A stretch of DNA of 64,000 nt from Gemmatimonadota bacterium. Its GTDB lineage: Bacteria; Gemmatimonadota; Gemmatimonadetes; Palauibacterales; Palauibacteraceae. Location of the stretch: positions 1 to 64,000 of the forward strand of contig JAJDUL010000049.1 in the NCBI GenBank assembly GCA_022826685.1. The letters are read 5' to 3'. The notes beneath the pieces were generated by a model, which saw only the letters and a program-made list of their open reading frames with translations, made no database searches and had not been told where the DNA came from. This document shows positions 33,267-43,800 of the stretch, piece by piece. The position numbers were made by a program, and so were the translations under genes. Position 1 is the stretch's first letter. Every line of letters begins with the position of its first letter.

Positions 33267-35312
33267 ATGCTGGAACATCTGCTCGAAACCGAAGTGGCCA
33301 AGCGTCCACCGACCGTGCGCCTCCAGGGGCGGATCCTCTTCCTGACCGAAGACCCGGACCTCATCCGCCGGCAACTCGCGGGGGAGGACCTCGAATGGGA
33401 CCCCTCGATCCCCCTGCGCGACGACATCTCGACCGATGAGATCACGCCGGGCTGGGTCTGCTACCACTTCGACGAGAAGCTGGGGGAATACCCGTACGTC
33501 GGCCTCCTTTGCGGCGACGAGCGCCCGATCGGCCGCAACGACATCCGGAAGGGCGGCTTCGTGTGCTCGGTGTCCGGGAAGAGGCGCGGAAAAGGGTCCA
33601 GCCGGGAGGCTTCGCCCTATGCCGAGCGCGCCGCGGGACTCCGCGTCGTCATCGGAGAGAACATCGAGCGCATCTACGGGGAGAATTGCGCGAACATCGG
33701 CCTCCTCGCATCGACGGATTTCTCCCTGATCGAGAAGATCCGGCACGGCGAGGAGATCCCGCTCGACGCGTTCATCGGAGACGCGGGACGCATTCAGCGC
33801 GACATCATCGAGTACGGCGGATTGCTCGACTACGCCGTGGCGAGGCTGAAGGGACTCGTCACGCTCCCCGGCGTCACGGCCCCGGCGGACCGTCCCCAGA
33901 CGATTGCGGAAAAGATCATCGCCCGGCACTGGGTCACCGACGCGGCCTCCGGCGCGCTGGGCGTTCCCGCCGTGGAACCGGGCGACACCGGCTTCCTGCG
34001 GGCCGATCTTCGCTTCTCCCACGAGTACGTGACCCCCATGGCGTCGACGTTCTGGGAGGATTTCGCGGGCGACGCGGGGCTGAACCACACCGAGTCCATC
34101 GTTTTTTTCCGGGACCACCTCGCGTTCCTCGACGAAGTCATTACGGAGGAGAGGAAGGCGGCCGGCCTGCTCGACGCGGCCCACGCGCTGCACGACCGCC
34201 AGCGGGAGTTCGCCGCCGCGAAGGGCGTGCGCCTGCACGGCGAATTGCCCGACCGCACCGGGAGCGAGGGGATCTGCCACATCATGGTGCAGGACCGCTA
34301 CGCGCTCCCCGGCCAGATCATCATCGGCAGCGATTCGCACACTCCGCATTCGGGCGCGCTGGGATGCGTCGCCTTCGGGGTGGGGACGTCCGCGATCGTC
34401 AACGCCTGGGCGACTCGCGACGTCCGGCTGGAAGTGCCCGAGTCGATCCGGGTCAACATCACGGGCGAGCCGCCACCCGGCGTCGTGGCGAAGGACCTCA
34501 TCCTCGAACTGCTGCGTCACCCGACCGTCAAAAGCGGTGAGGCGATCGGCCGCATCATCGAGTTCACGGGGGAGGCCGTCGAGGCTCTGTCGATCGACGA
34601 GCGCGCGACGCTGACGAACATGGCGGCCGAGGTCGGGGGCTTCACCGGCGTCATCGCCCCGGACGAGAAGGCGGTGGCCTGGATCGCCGGGCGGCGTGGC
34701 GTGCCGGCGGCGGAGGTTCGGGCGCTGTGCGACGGACTGTACAGCGACGCGGGGGCGGATTACGCGGCGACGATCGAGATGGACGCGAGCGGCGTCGAAC
34801 CGATGGTCGCGACCCCCGGCGATCCCGGGAACGGCCAGCCCATCTCGGCCCTCGAAGGAGACGTGAGCCTCGATACGGTGTTCGTCGGGTCCTGCACGGG
34901 GGCGAAGCGGGCGGACTTCGAGATGTATGCCGGGGTGGCGCGGGAAGCGGTGGCGGCGGGGAAGCGGGTGCCCGCCTCCGTCCGGGCCTATGCCCAGTAC
35001 GGTTCAATCGATGTGGAGGCGTGGAGCCGGGAACAGGGCCACGACCAGGCCCTCAGGGATGCGGGATTCGACGTCCTCGCGCCCGGCTGCGGAGCGTGCA
35101 TCAACGCCGGGCCCGGGGTGTCGACGACGGCGGAGCAGGTCACAATCAGTTCGATCAACCGGAACTTCCCCGGCCGCAGCGGTCCGGGGCAGGTGTACCT
35201 CGCGAGTCCGCTGACGTGCGTGGCCTCGGCGATCGAGGGACGGATCGTCGCGTACGGAGACCAGGCGTGGAGCCGGGGGGCCGTGCGCCAGGGAGAGCGC
35301 CGGGCGAACTAG
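33267..35312 (+). CDS. Aconitase-family hydro-lyase with N-terminal swivel domain
   Basis: 681 residues. The swivel (small-subunit/LeuD-like) domain comes first: DDISTDEITPGW, then KGSSREASPYAERAAG (GSSRE) and GENCANIGLLAS. The large [4Fe-4S] domains follow: LNHTESIVFFRDH, IGSDSHTPHSGALG, TNMAAEVGGFTG, FVGSCTGAKRADFE and LAPGCGACINAGPG, giving all three cluster cysteines. AcnB has its swivel before domains 1-3 too, but with an extra HEAT-like domain that is missing here. Substrate (aconitate, isopropylmalate, homocitrate or other) is undetermined. Its stop overlaps the convergent fdhA stop by four bases. Confidence 0.88.
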   Translation: MLEHLLETEVAKRPPTVRLQGRILFLTEDPDLIRRQLAGEDLEWDPSIPLRDDISTDEITPGWVCYHFDEKLGEYPYVGLLCGDERPIGRNDIRKGGFVCSVSGKRRGKGSSREASPYAERAAGLRVVIGENIERIYGENCANIGLLASTDFSLIEKIRHGEEIPLDAFIGDAGRIQRDIIEYGGLLDYAVARLKGLVTLPGVTAPADRPQTIAEKIIARHWVTDAASGALGVPAVEPGDTGFLRADLRFSHEYVTPMASTFWEDFAGDAGLNHTESIVFFRDHLAFLDEVITEERKAAGLLDAAHALHDRQREFAAAKGVRLHGELPDRTGSEGICHIMVQDRYALPGQIIIGSDSHTPHSGALGCVAFGVGTSAIVNAWATRDVRLEVPESIRVNITGEPPPGVVAKDLILELLRHPTVKSGEAIGRIIEFTGEAVEALSIDERATLTNMAAEVGGFTGVIAPDEKAVAWIAGRRGVPAAEVRALCDGLYSDAGADYAATIEMDASGVEPMVATPGDPGNGQPISALEGDVSLDTVFVGSCTGAKRADFEMYAGVAREAVAAGKRVPASVRAYAQYGSIDVEAWSREQGHDQALRDAGFDVLAPGCGACINAGPGVSTTAEQVTISSINRNFPGRSGPGQVYLASPLTCVASAIEGRIVAYGDQAWSRGAVRQGERRAN

Positions 35313-38032
35313 ACGGGCTCGACCCTCACGGGACAGACCTTCAGTTCCGCCGTGTGCGTGATCGGGTCGTAGCCGCCGCCGGTCAGGAAGTTCACCGGCA
35401 CGTCGTTGAAGCTGAACGAGGCAAAGACGGTTCCGGGCGGGGACCGGTCGTTGGCCTCGACCTTGATCCGTACCTGGCCGCGCGGGCTCGACATCATCGC
35501 CCAGCCCCCGTCCTCGAGACCCCATTTCGACACGTCGGACGGGTGCATCTCGAGACTCTCTTCGGACAACAGGTACTCGATCCCCGCGGCACGCCCCGTC
35601 TGCGTTCTCGTGTGATAGGCCGGCAGTCGGCGCCCCGTCGTAAGCCAGATCGGGTATTCGTCCGAGATCGTCTCGGCCGGGTCCCGGTATCGGATCAACT
35701 GGAAGATGCCGCGCCCGTTTTCGAACTCGCCCTTGTGAAGGATGGGCGTGCCGGGATGGCCCGGCTCCGGCACCGGCCAGTGGTACTCGCCGTCCGCGAT
35801 GAGATCCCAATCCAGGCCGGCGTAGATCGGTGAGAGCGAGCAGAGTTCGTTGAACACCTCCTTCGCCGACTCGAACTCGAAACCCTCCAGCCCCATGCGC
35901 TGCGCGATGCGGGACACGCACCACCAGTCGGGCTTCGCCTCGCCCGGCGGATCGACCGCCTTCCGCAGACGCTGCACGCGCCGCTCCGTATTCGAACAGA
36001 CGCCGTCCGTCTCCGCCCAGGCGGTGGCCGGGAGGACGACGTCGGCCAACTGCGCCGTCTCGGTGAGGAAGATGTCGATCACGACGAGATGGTCGAGACT
36101 CCCGAGCGCATGCTCGCAATGCTCCCGGTCGGGGTCCGTGACGACGGTGTTCTCGCCATTGATGATCATGGCGCGGATCCGGTCGCCGCACATGTCGAGC
36201 GCCGTGACCTTCGTGGGCCCCAGTTCCAGGTCCACTTCCCGGCCGTACGCCTCGGCGAACTTCGCCTGGTACACCGGGTCGAGTACGTCCTGGAAGCCGG
36301 GATAGTTGTTCGGCAGCGCCCCGCTGTCTCCCGCGCCCTGGATGTTGTTCTGGCCGCGCATCGGATTGATGCCGGTCCCCTCGCGGCCGACGTTCCCGGT
36401 CATGAGGGCGAGATTGCAGAGGCTCTGCACGTTGTCGACGCCGCAGATGTGCTCCGTGATCCCGAGCGTGTAGTAGATGGCTCCGCGTTCGGCCTTCGCG
36501 TACCAGCGCGCCGCCTCCGCGATAAGCTTCGCGTCCACGCCGGTGATGGACTCGGCCCATTCCGGCGGGTATTCCAGGACGTGCTCCATGAAGTCCCGGC
36601 CCTCCGTCGTGCGGTCGGCCACGAAGTCGTCGTCCAGCAGTCCCTCGCGTGCGATCACGTGGGCCATGCCGAGCAGGAGCGCGACGTCGGATCCCACCCT
36701 CAGCGGCAGGTAGATGTCTGCCATCTCGGCCAGCGCGATCCGCCTCGGATCGGCGACGATGAGCTTGGCGCCCCGCGCCACCGCGCGCTTGATGCGGGTG
36801 GCCGCGACGGGATGGCACTCGGTCATGTTGGTCCCGATGCAGAAGATCACATCGGGCTTGTCCATGTCCGCGAGTGGGTTCGACATCGCCCCCCGTCCGA
36901 TTGAGGCCGCCAGACCGGCGACCGTGGGGGCGTGTCAAGCACGGCTGCAGTTGTCAATCTGGTTCGTACCGAACGCGCCTCGGATGAACCGCTGCATCAT
37001 GTAGGCCGCCTCGTGCGGCGCACGTCCGGAGGCGACGCCGTACACGGAATGCCTGCCGTGATTCTCCACGGCCGCCGTGAAACCCGCCGCCGCGCGGTCG
37101 AGGGCCGTGTCCCAGTCGGTCTCGTGGAGTTCGCCGTCCTCGCCCCGCACCATCGGATAGGCGAGCCGGTCGGGGTGCTGCACGAAGTCGAAGGCGAATT
37201 GTCCCTTGACGCAGAGCGCGCCCTCGTTGGCGGGCCCGTCCATCGCCGGCTGGACGCCGATCAGCGTATCCCCGCGGGACAGCAGGTCGACGGAGCACCC
37301 GACGCCGCAGTAGGGACACACGGTACGCGTCTTCTCGGTCTCCCCCGGCACGTCGGCGTTCGCGAGCGCCTTGATGTCCGCGAGCGCGCCGGTCGGGCAC
37401 GTCTGTATGCACTGCCCGCAGAACGTGCAGGCGGAGTCCCCCAGCAGGCCCTCGAACTCCGTCGTGATCTGCGTGTCGAACCCGCGATTCATGATCGAGA
37501 TCGCGTAGTCGCCCTCCTGTTCGGCGCAGACGCGCACGCAGCGATAGCAGGAGATGCAGTTATCGTAGTCGCGGAGGATGAAGGGGTTGTCGTCGTCGGG
37601 CCGGCTGCGGCCGGACCTGGCCCCGGCGAAACGGCCCGTCCGGGCGTCGTAGCGGTCGAGCAGCACCGCCATCTCCTGCGAGGCGTATCCGGAAAGCGGA
37701 TCGACGTCCGTGTCGCGGTTCTCGGAGGCGAGCATCTCCATGAGCACCCGGCGGTGCATGTCGAGCCGCGCCGAGCGGGTCGTCATCCGCATCCCGGGCT
37801 CCGCCCGCGTGGTGCAGGAGGCGACGGGGTTGCGGGCGCCCTCGAGTTCAACGATGCAGAGGCGGCAGGCACCGAAGGCTTCCAGGCGTGGATCGTAGCA
37901 CAGCGTCGGGATCTCCTTGCGGTGCCGCTCGGAGACCTCGTAAAGGCTCTCGCCCCGACGGACGCCCACCTTCGCGCCGTCGAGCGTGATCTCGAAATCG
38001 AAGCCTGCGCCGTTACCCGAGTTGTCGCTCAA
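35309..38032 (-). CDS. fdhA: NAD-dependent formate dehydrogenase alpha subunit, selenoprotein (in-frame UGA at active site)
   Basis: 907 residues read through TGA at 36935-36937 (residue 366). TTG 38032 is chosen because GGAGG lies five bases upstream. Domains: N-terminal [2Fe-2S] (CYDPRLEAFGACRLCIVELE), two ferredoxin clusters (CISCYRCVRVCAEQEG, CTFCGQCIQTCPTG), a molybdopterin-binding [4Fe-4S] (CPYCGVGCSVDL) and Mo/W-bisMGD domains to the C-terminus. The active site reads NCSRA-UGA-HAPTVAGL, where other formate dehydrogenases have Cys or selenocysteine. The frame continues unchanged on both sides for hundreds of codons, so UGA is best read as selenocysteine. The partner subunit and fdhD are adjacent. 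Confidence 0.92.
36905..36923 (-). promoter_or_regulatory. SECIS-like hairpin in fdhA
   Basis: Eleven bases after the UGA, GGTCGCC-GGTCT-GGCGGCC forms a 7-bp stem (one G-U) with loop GGUCU. E. coli fdhF has an equally placed stem with the same GGUCU loop, recognised by SelB. Confidence 0.88.
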
Positions 38033-38148
38033 ACCCACCTCCGGAGGCCCGGGGCGTTGCGCCGCTGGAAACTGCCGGGCCGACTAAAATGACGTATCGC
38101 GCCCGCCACGACAAATCCGGCCCTCGTCCCCCGTCCGGGAATCTGCTG

Positions 38149-39813
38149 TTAGACGGACCCGGCGACGTGCCTGGAGATGCGATCGGGGAAGTAGCGAATG
38201 AGGCTCTCGGTGATGAGGGGAGCGGCCTGCCCGAGTCCGCACGCGCTCGTCTGCATCATCGTGTCGCCGAGGTCATGCACCTCGTCGATCCAGGCGGCAA
38301 TCTCGAGCGGGCCCTCGCCGTGCAGGCGCTCGGTGAGGCGCTGCGTGCCGATGCGGCAGGGGAAACACTTGCCGCACGATTCCTCGGCAAAGAACTCCAT
38401 GGCGGAATGGGCGACCTCGATCATGTCGCGGGAGTCGTCGAAGACCATGATGCCGCCGGCGCCCAGGAACGACCCCTTCGAGCGGATGTCGGGCTCGTCC
38501 AGCGTGACGGCGAGATCATCTCCCGCCAGGAAGCCGCCCGAGAGCCCCGCCATCGTCACCGCCTGGATCTTCCGCCCGCGCGGGACGCCACCGGCCCAGT
38601 CGTCGATCAGCGTCATCAGGGGGAAGCCCATGGGCACTTCGTAGTTGCCGGGGCGAGCGACGTCCCCGGAGAGCGAGATCACCTTCGTGCCCGCGTGGTC
38701 TCCGATCCCGAGATCCCGATACCAGTCGGCGCCGTGCACGAGGATATGGGGCACGGAAGCCAGCGTTTCGACGTTGTTCACGACCGTGGGAAGATCCTCG
38801 TACCCGTGCGTCACCGGGAAGGGCGGCCGGTTGCGCGGAAACGGGTGCTTGCCCTCGAGACTGTTGAGAAGGGACGTCTCCTCGCCGCAGATGTAGGCGC
38901 CCGCGCCGCGGCGCACCCAGAGGTCGAACGGCCGTCCGGGCCCGAAGGCGTCCGGCCCCAGCAGCCCGCCGGCGCGGGCCTCCTCCAGGGCCGTCTCGAG
39001 GATGCGCATCGTGTCCGGATACTCGTAGCGGAGGTAGATGAACCCGCGCGTGGCCCCCGTCGCGAAGCCGGCGGCGATCATCCCCTCGATCACCGCGTGC
39101 GGGTCGTAGTCCATCAGCGCCCGGTCCTTGAAGCAGCCCGGCTCCCCCTCGTCCGCGTTGCAGACGATGGTCTTGGGCTCCCCCGCGGCCTCCGCCACGG
39201 CCCGCCACTTCCGTCCCGTTGGGAAGCCGGCGCCGCCCCGCCCGGCCAGACCGCTCGCGTCGATGACATCGAGGAGCGCATCGGGCCGCCCGCGGAGGGC
39301 GTTCTCCAGACCGGCATAGCCGCCCGTCGCCCGATAGCCCGCCAGCGTGGCGCGTCCGGGAGATCGGATGTGCGCGAACACACATTCCTCGATGTCCGGC
39401 GGCACCGCGGGCGGAAGGGGAGAAGGCCGGGAGGAGAGTTCCGCAACCGTCGCTCCGCAGAGAACCCGGTCGCGGTCGAGAACCGGAATCGGCTCGTCGC
39501 AGCGACCGGGGCAGGGCATCGCATGCGCGTCCGGCAGCGCGGCCAGCAGTTCGTCGGCCCCCGCGAGAGCGCAGATCGGCCCCGTGCAGACGCGGGGGTG
39601 AGAGTAACCCTCGGGGTCTCGCGAAAAGTGGTGGTAGAAGGTCACCGTGCCGAAGAGGTCGGCGATCGGAATCCGCAGATCCTCGGAGATGGCTCGAAGC
39701 GACTCCTCCGAGAGGAACCCATCCCTCTCGTGGAAGTCATGCAGCAGGGGGAGCAGAGGAGCGGGCCGGGTCCGCCACTTCGCGAGCAGATCCGCGTCCG
39801 AGGGCGTGTTCAT
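38149..39813 (-). CDS. Formate dehydrogenase diaphorase subunit, NuoE-NuoF (FdsG-FdsB) fusion
   Basis: 554 residues from ATG 39813 (an ATG at 39849 is possible). The N-terminal thioredoxin-like NuoE part has RVCTGPICALAG and CPGRCDEP, four [2Fe-2S] cysteines. The C-terminal NuoF part has GRGGAGFPTGRKW (NADH/FMN), GAGAYICGEETSLLNSLEG and the [4Fe-4S] ligands SCGKCFPCRIG and ACGLGQA. It transfers electrons from the FdhA chain to NAD+. It lies about 110 bases before fdhA on the same strand and divergent from fdhD, indicating a soluble NAD-linked enzyme. Confidence 0.94.
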   Translation of the reverse strand: MNTPSDADLLAKWRTRPAPLLPLLHDFHERDGFLSEESLRAISEDLRIPIADLFGTVTFYHHFSRDPEGYSHPRVCTGPICALAGADELLAALPDAHAMPCPGRCDEPIPVLDRDRVLCGATVAELSSRPSPLPPAVPPDIEECVFAHIRSPGRATLAGYRATGGYAGLENALRGRPDALLDVIDASGLAGRGGAGFPTGRKWRAVAEAAGEPKTIVCNADEGEPGCFKDRALMDYDPHAVIEGMIAAGFATGATRGFIYLRYEYPDTMRILETALEEARAGGLLGPDAFGPGRPFDLWVRRGAGAYICGEETSLLNSLEGKHPFPRNRPPFPVTHGYEDLPTVVNNVETLASVPHILVHGADWYRDLGIGDHAGTKVISLSGDVARPGNYEVPMGFPLMTLIDDWAGGVPRGRKIQAVTMAGLSGGFLAGDDLAVTLDEPDIRSKGSFLGAGGIMVFDDSRDMIEVAHSAMEFFAEESCGKCFPCRIGTQRLTERLHGEGPLEIAAWIDEVHDLGDTMMQTSACGLGQAAPLITESLIRYFPDRISRHVAGSV

Positions 39814-39939
39814 GCCGTCATAGTTACCCGCCGACACGAATAGCGGCAAACGACTTCCGGCACCTCATGGGCGTCGGGCACGACCGTCGACAGAGCGCTT
39901 GCTCCGGCACCCCGGAGTTCGACACCGTAACTTCGGCCC

Positions 39940-40776
39940 ATGATTACGCCCCGAAGGAACACCGCCCGCGTCGACATCGATCGCGTGTCCGAAGCCTCGA
40001 GCCGAAGGCGGCGCGACGCCGTCGCGGTCGAAGAGCCGCTCGAGATCCGGATCGCGCCCGCGGATGGGGGAGAGCACCAGGTCGCCGTGACGATGCGGAC
40101 GCCGGGGGATGATTTCGACCTCACGGCCGGGTTCCTCTTCTCGGAGGGGCTGCTGGGGCAGCGGTCCGAACTTGCCGATCTGCGGTACTGCGTCGACGTG
40201 GAAACGCAGGAGTACAATATCGTCACCGCGCACCTGACCGAGACGGCGCGCTTCGACCCGGCCGAGTTGACCCGGAACTTCTATACGACCTCGAGCTGCG
40301 GGGTGTGCGGAAAGGCGTCTCTCGAGGCGATCGAGATTCAAGGCTGCGCCCCCATCCCGGCCGAGGGGCCGACGGTCGCGGCGGAGGTCGTGCGCACCCT
40401 CCCGGAAGCGCTTCGCCGCCGTCAGCCGGTGTTCGAACGGACGGGCGGGCTGCACGCGGCCGGCCTGTTCGACACGACCGGTGAACTGCGTCTCCTGCGC
40501 GAAGACATCGGACGCCACAATGCGCTCGACAAGGTGATCGGCGACCGGTTCCTCCAGGGAGATCTGCCGCTGGGCGATATGGTGCTGGCCGTGAGCGGCC
40601 GGGCCTCCTTCGAGATCATGCAGAAGGCGCTCGCCGCCGGAATCCCGATCGTGGCGGCCGTGGGTGCCCCCTCGAGCCTTGCCGTCGACGTGGCCGCGGA
40701 GTTCGGGATGACGCTGATCGGCTTCGCGAAGCCGACGGGATTCAACATCTACACGGGGCGCCACCGCGTCGGCTGA
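39940..40776 (+). CDS. fdhD: Formate dehydrogenase sulfurtransferase FdhD
   Basis: 278 residues. The catalytic CxxC loop is SSCGVCGKASLEAI near residue 122. Other family features are DFDLTAGFLFSEGLL, TGGLHAAGLFD, REDIGRHNALDKVIG, VSGRASFEIMQKALAAGIP and IGFAKPTGFNIYTG. It delivers sulfur to the molybdenum cofactor of formate dehydrogenase and is required for activity. It is divergent from the fdh structural genes. Confidence 0.96.
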   Translation: MITPRRNTARVDIDRVSEASSRRRRDAVAVEEPLEIRIAPADGGEHQVAVTMRTPGDDFDLTAGFLFSEGLLGQRSELADLRYCVDVETQEYNIVTAHLTETARFDPAELTRNFYTTSSCGVCGKASLEAIEIQGCAPIPAEGPTVAAEVVRTLPEALRRRQPVFERTGGLHAAGLFDTTGELRLLREDIGRHNALDKVIGDRFLQGDLPLGDMVLAVSGRASFEIMQKALAAGIPIVAAVGAPSSLAVDVAAEFGMTLIGFAKPTGFNIYTGRHRVG

Positions 40777-40831
40777 GCCCCGGGTTAATCCGCCTGTTCG
40801 AGGGGCGCTGATTCGCCCTGCCGCGCGAGAG

Positions 40832-43800
40832 TCAGCGCCTCCAGGCCTCGTGCTCCGGCAGGCCGCGGCTCACCAGCACCTCGACGTCCGGGTCCGAAAG
40901 CAGGTTGGACAGGGACGCGCGGGCGAACCCATCCATGAGCGGTCCGCGCAGGATCCCGCGCACCTGCCCGCTGGACAGGTCGCGGACGATGGCCAGGGGC
41001 GCATCCGTCTCCGCGTCCAGCGTAGCCAGGCCGCCGGGTCCCGAGAGCGTCACCTTCGCGAGCGCATCGCCCCATTCCCGCTCGACCGGAAGGGCGAACG
41101 CGAAACGCGATCCGCCCTCGCCGTGAGCCACCTCCGGCATCTCGAAGCTCGTTGAGAACAGCACGCGGCCGTCCCCCGCGGTGCCCCTGAGTTCGTAGGC
41201 TCCGCCCGCCGTCGGCGCGGCGACGGGCGCAGCGACGACGAACGCCGGTTCCAGGAACGGCGCTCCGTCCGGCTCGATCCCTCCCCACAGGAGAAGCGTT
41301 CGGGTCCGGGCCGCCGCCCGTGTCCCGGCCCGTTCGTAGTAGCGTCGGAACTGCGCCGCGTGCGTGAAGAAGTAGTCGCTGATCCAGTTCGGTTCGCAGT
41401 AGCCCATCAGATCCGGGATACTCGGATCGACCAACTCGCGCCGCTCGAAGTCGTACCCCCAGGCGCCGCTCGATCCCTCCGCGTGAGGGAACGCCGGATC
41501 GGCGCCGCCGGCACCCCCGCAGGGCGCGTGACGGAGGCTCATGTTATGGCCCAGTTCATGCACGAACGTATGTCGATTCGGCGCTCCGAAGGCGACCGGG
41601 TATCCGTTGTACGCCACACCCACCGAAACGGACGGCTCCGCCATCGTGCCCAGGTAATAGCCCGTTTCTCCCTCGAGTCGTCGGATCACCAGGGTCTCGA
41701 CCAGCAGGTCGAGGGTGCTCCGGCTCTCCGTCACGACGGGGTCGTGCACGGTGACGCTGAACTCCCCGACCGGGAGCAGCGATCCCACGGGCGCAAGAAG
41801 CTCGCCGTCCGTCGAGAGGCCCTCGGTGATGTCGAGGATCGACGAGTCCGGCACCACGCTCCATAACATCGGAACCACCGTCAGATCGAGCGGAGGCATC
41901 GCGAGCACGTCGACGCGGGAACGCCCCTCGGCGGGGATGCGCTTCGGTACGCCGAGTCCGGGATCCAGCGCTCCCTCCGGATCGATCTCGATCACCATCT
42001 CCAGTCCCGGCTGGATCACCCGGCCGGGCACTTCCTCGTTTGAGGACAAGTCGAGCGAACTCTCGTCCACGGCGACCGGGATCCCGGCGGTCCCGGCCGG
42101 GATGTCCACCCGATGCACTTCCTCGCCGCCGTGGTAGAATCGCGCGCGAACCGCCGGCAGCGTCGCGCCGCCGGCGCCAGCGGAGGCCACGAAGACCCGC
42201 AGGAGGGCGGGATCGCCGGCGATCAACGGGACGGGGTGTGTCCGCGACTGGATCGCCTGGATGAGGTACGCCGCCGATTCCGCCTCTCCAGCCTCGATGC
42301 AGCGCGCCAACCGGCGCTGGGGGCGGCCCTCCAGCCAGGCGAGGAAGGCGGCGTCCGCCGGAGCGCAGAGATCCGTGCCACCGGCCAGGAACACGCCGAC
42401 CGACCCAAGGCGCCCGAGGGAGAGAGGGACCGGGCCGGCGAGTCCCGGATTGTCGTTCAGGACGAGCCCGTTGAGTTTCTCCAGCTCTCCCAGCTCTCCC
42501 GGGAGCGCACCGGAGAGGCGATTCGCAGACAGGTCCAGCCAGGTGAGGGACGCGAGCGAGCGCAGTTCCTGAGGGATCGGCCCCGTCAAGGCGTTGGATC
42601 CGAGAAAGAGGTGCTCCAGAGCGGCAAGGTTGCCCAGTTCCCGCGGGATCGGCCCCCTCAGTTCGTTACTTCCGGCCCTGAACTGTCGAAGGTTCGCGAG
42701 TGAGCCCAGTTCGGACGGGATCGAACCGGAGAGTTCGTTATCGTTCAGCCAAAGATTCGTCAGGTTCGCCAGATCCCCGAACTCCGCGGGAATCGGCCCC
42801 GTCAGTTCGTTGCCGGAGAGCCACAGGGCGGAGACGTTGCGGAGGCCGCCGAGTTCGGCGGGGACGGGGCCGGACAGATCGTTACCCCAAAGCGACAGCC
42901 ACCCGAGATTCGCGAGACTGCCGAGTTCGGCGGGGATGGGGCCGGACAGGCGGTTGTTCGCCAGGCCGAGCCCGGTGAGGGCTGAAAGGCGGCCCAGGCC
43001 CGATGGAATCGAACCCGTCAATCGGTTCGAGGAGAGGTCGAAGGTTCTCAGGGTGGCGAGGTTTCCGAGTTCGGCGGGAATGGGCCCCCGCAACTGATTC
43101 CCCTCAAGCACCAGCTGGCGCAACGCGGCGAGGTTGCCGAGTTCCGGCGGAATTTCGCCTTCGAGCCGGTTCCCGCCGATCAACAGTTGCCGAAGACTGG
43201 CGAGGCCGCCCAGGTCGGACGGTATGGAACCGCGCAGCGCGTTGTCCCCGAGGTCCAGGACCCGCAGTGCGGAGAACCTGCCGATCTCCGCCGGGATTTC
43301 GCCGGCCAGGCCGTTCTCGGGGAGATCGACGCGGAGCACCACGCCGGTGGTATCCGCCTCCACGCCGTGCCAGCTCCCCAGCGGTTCGTTCGTCAGCCAG
43401 TTGTCGTTCCGTTTCCAGCTCGGACCATCGGTGGCGTAGTAGAGCGTCTCCAGAATCTCGCGGGACGTGAGGGAGCACTGCGCGCCGGGGCCGTCGTGGG
43501 AGGCGAGGCCCCGTAACCAGTCCCGGAACCGTTCATCGTCGGGGACGCACAGTTCGGTGTCCACGTAGTGGAACTCGCGCAGCGGCAGTTTCGATAGCGC
43601 AAGCGGAAGCGGCCCCGTGAGCGCGTTGCCGCCGAGGCGCAGTTCCGTGAGCCGGGTCAGCTCCCCGAGGGAGGCCGGGAGGCGCCCTGCGAGTCCGTTG
43701 CCGGCCAGGTCGAGCGCCACCGCGCGGCCCAGGGAGTCGGCACCGACACCGTGCCAATCCTCGAGCACGGAGCCCTCGCCCCAGCCGCTCGAGCGATGCC

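Noticed and set aside
36935-36937. Reading the fdhA TGA as a true stop with two broken halves
   Set aside because: The frame stays the same across the TGA, both halves are conserved, the codon is exactly the Sec/Cys site, and a SECIS-like hairpin follows at the E. coli spacing.
35004-36938. Long open frame opposite and across fdhA
   Set aside because: Arg/Gly/Pro-rich translation without any motif; it is an out-of-frame product of high-GC coding DNA, as are many similar frames across the window.
42480-43350. CRISPR array
   Set aside because: The repeats are 72-base, in frame and encode LRR units with no spacer structure.
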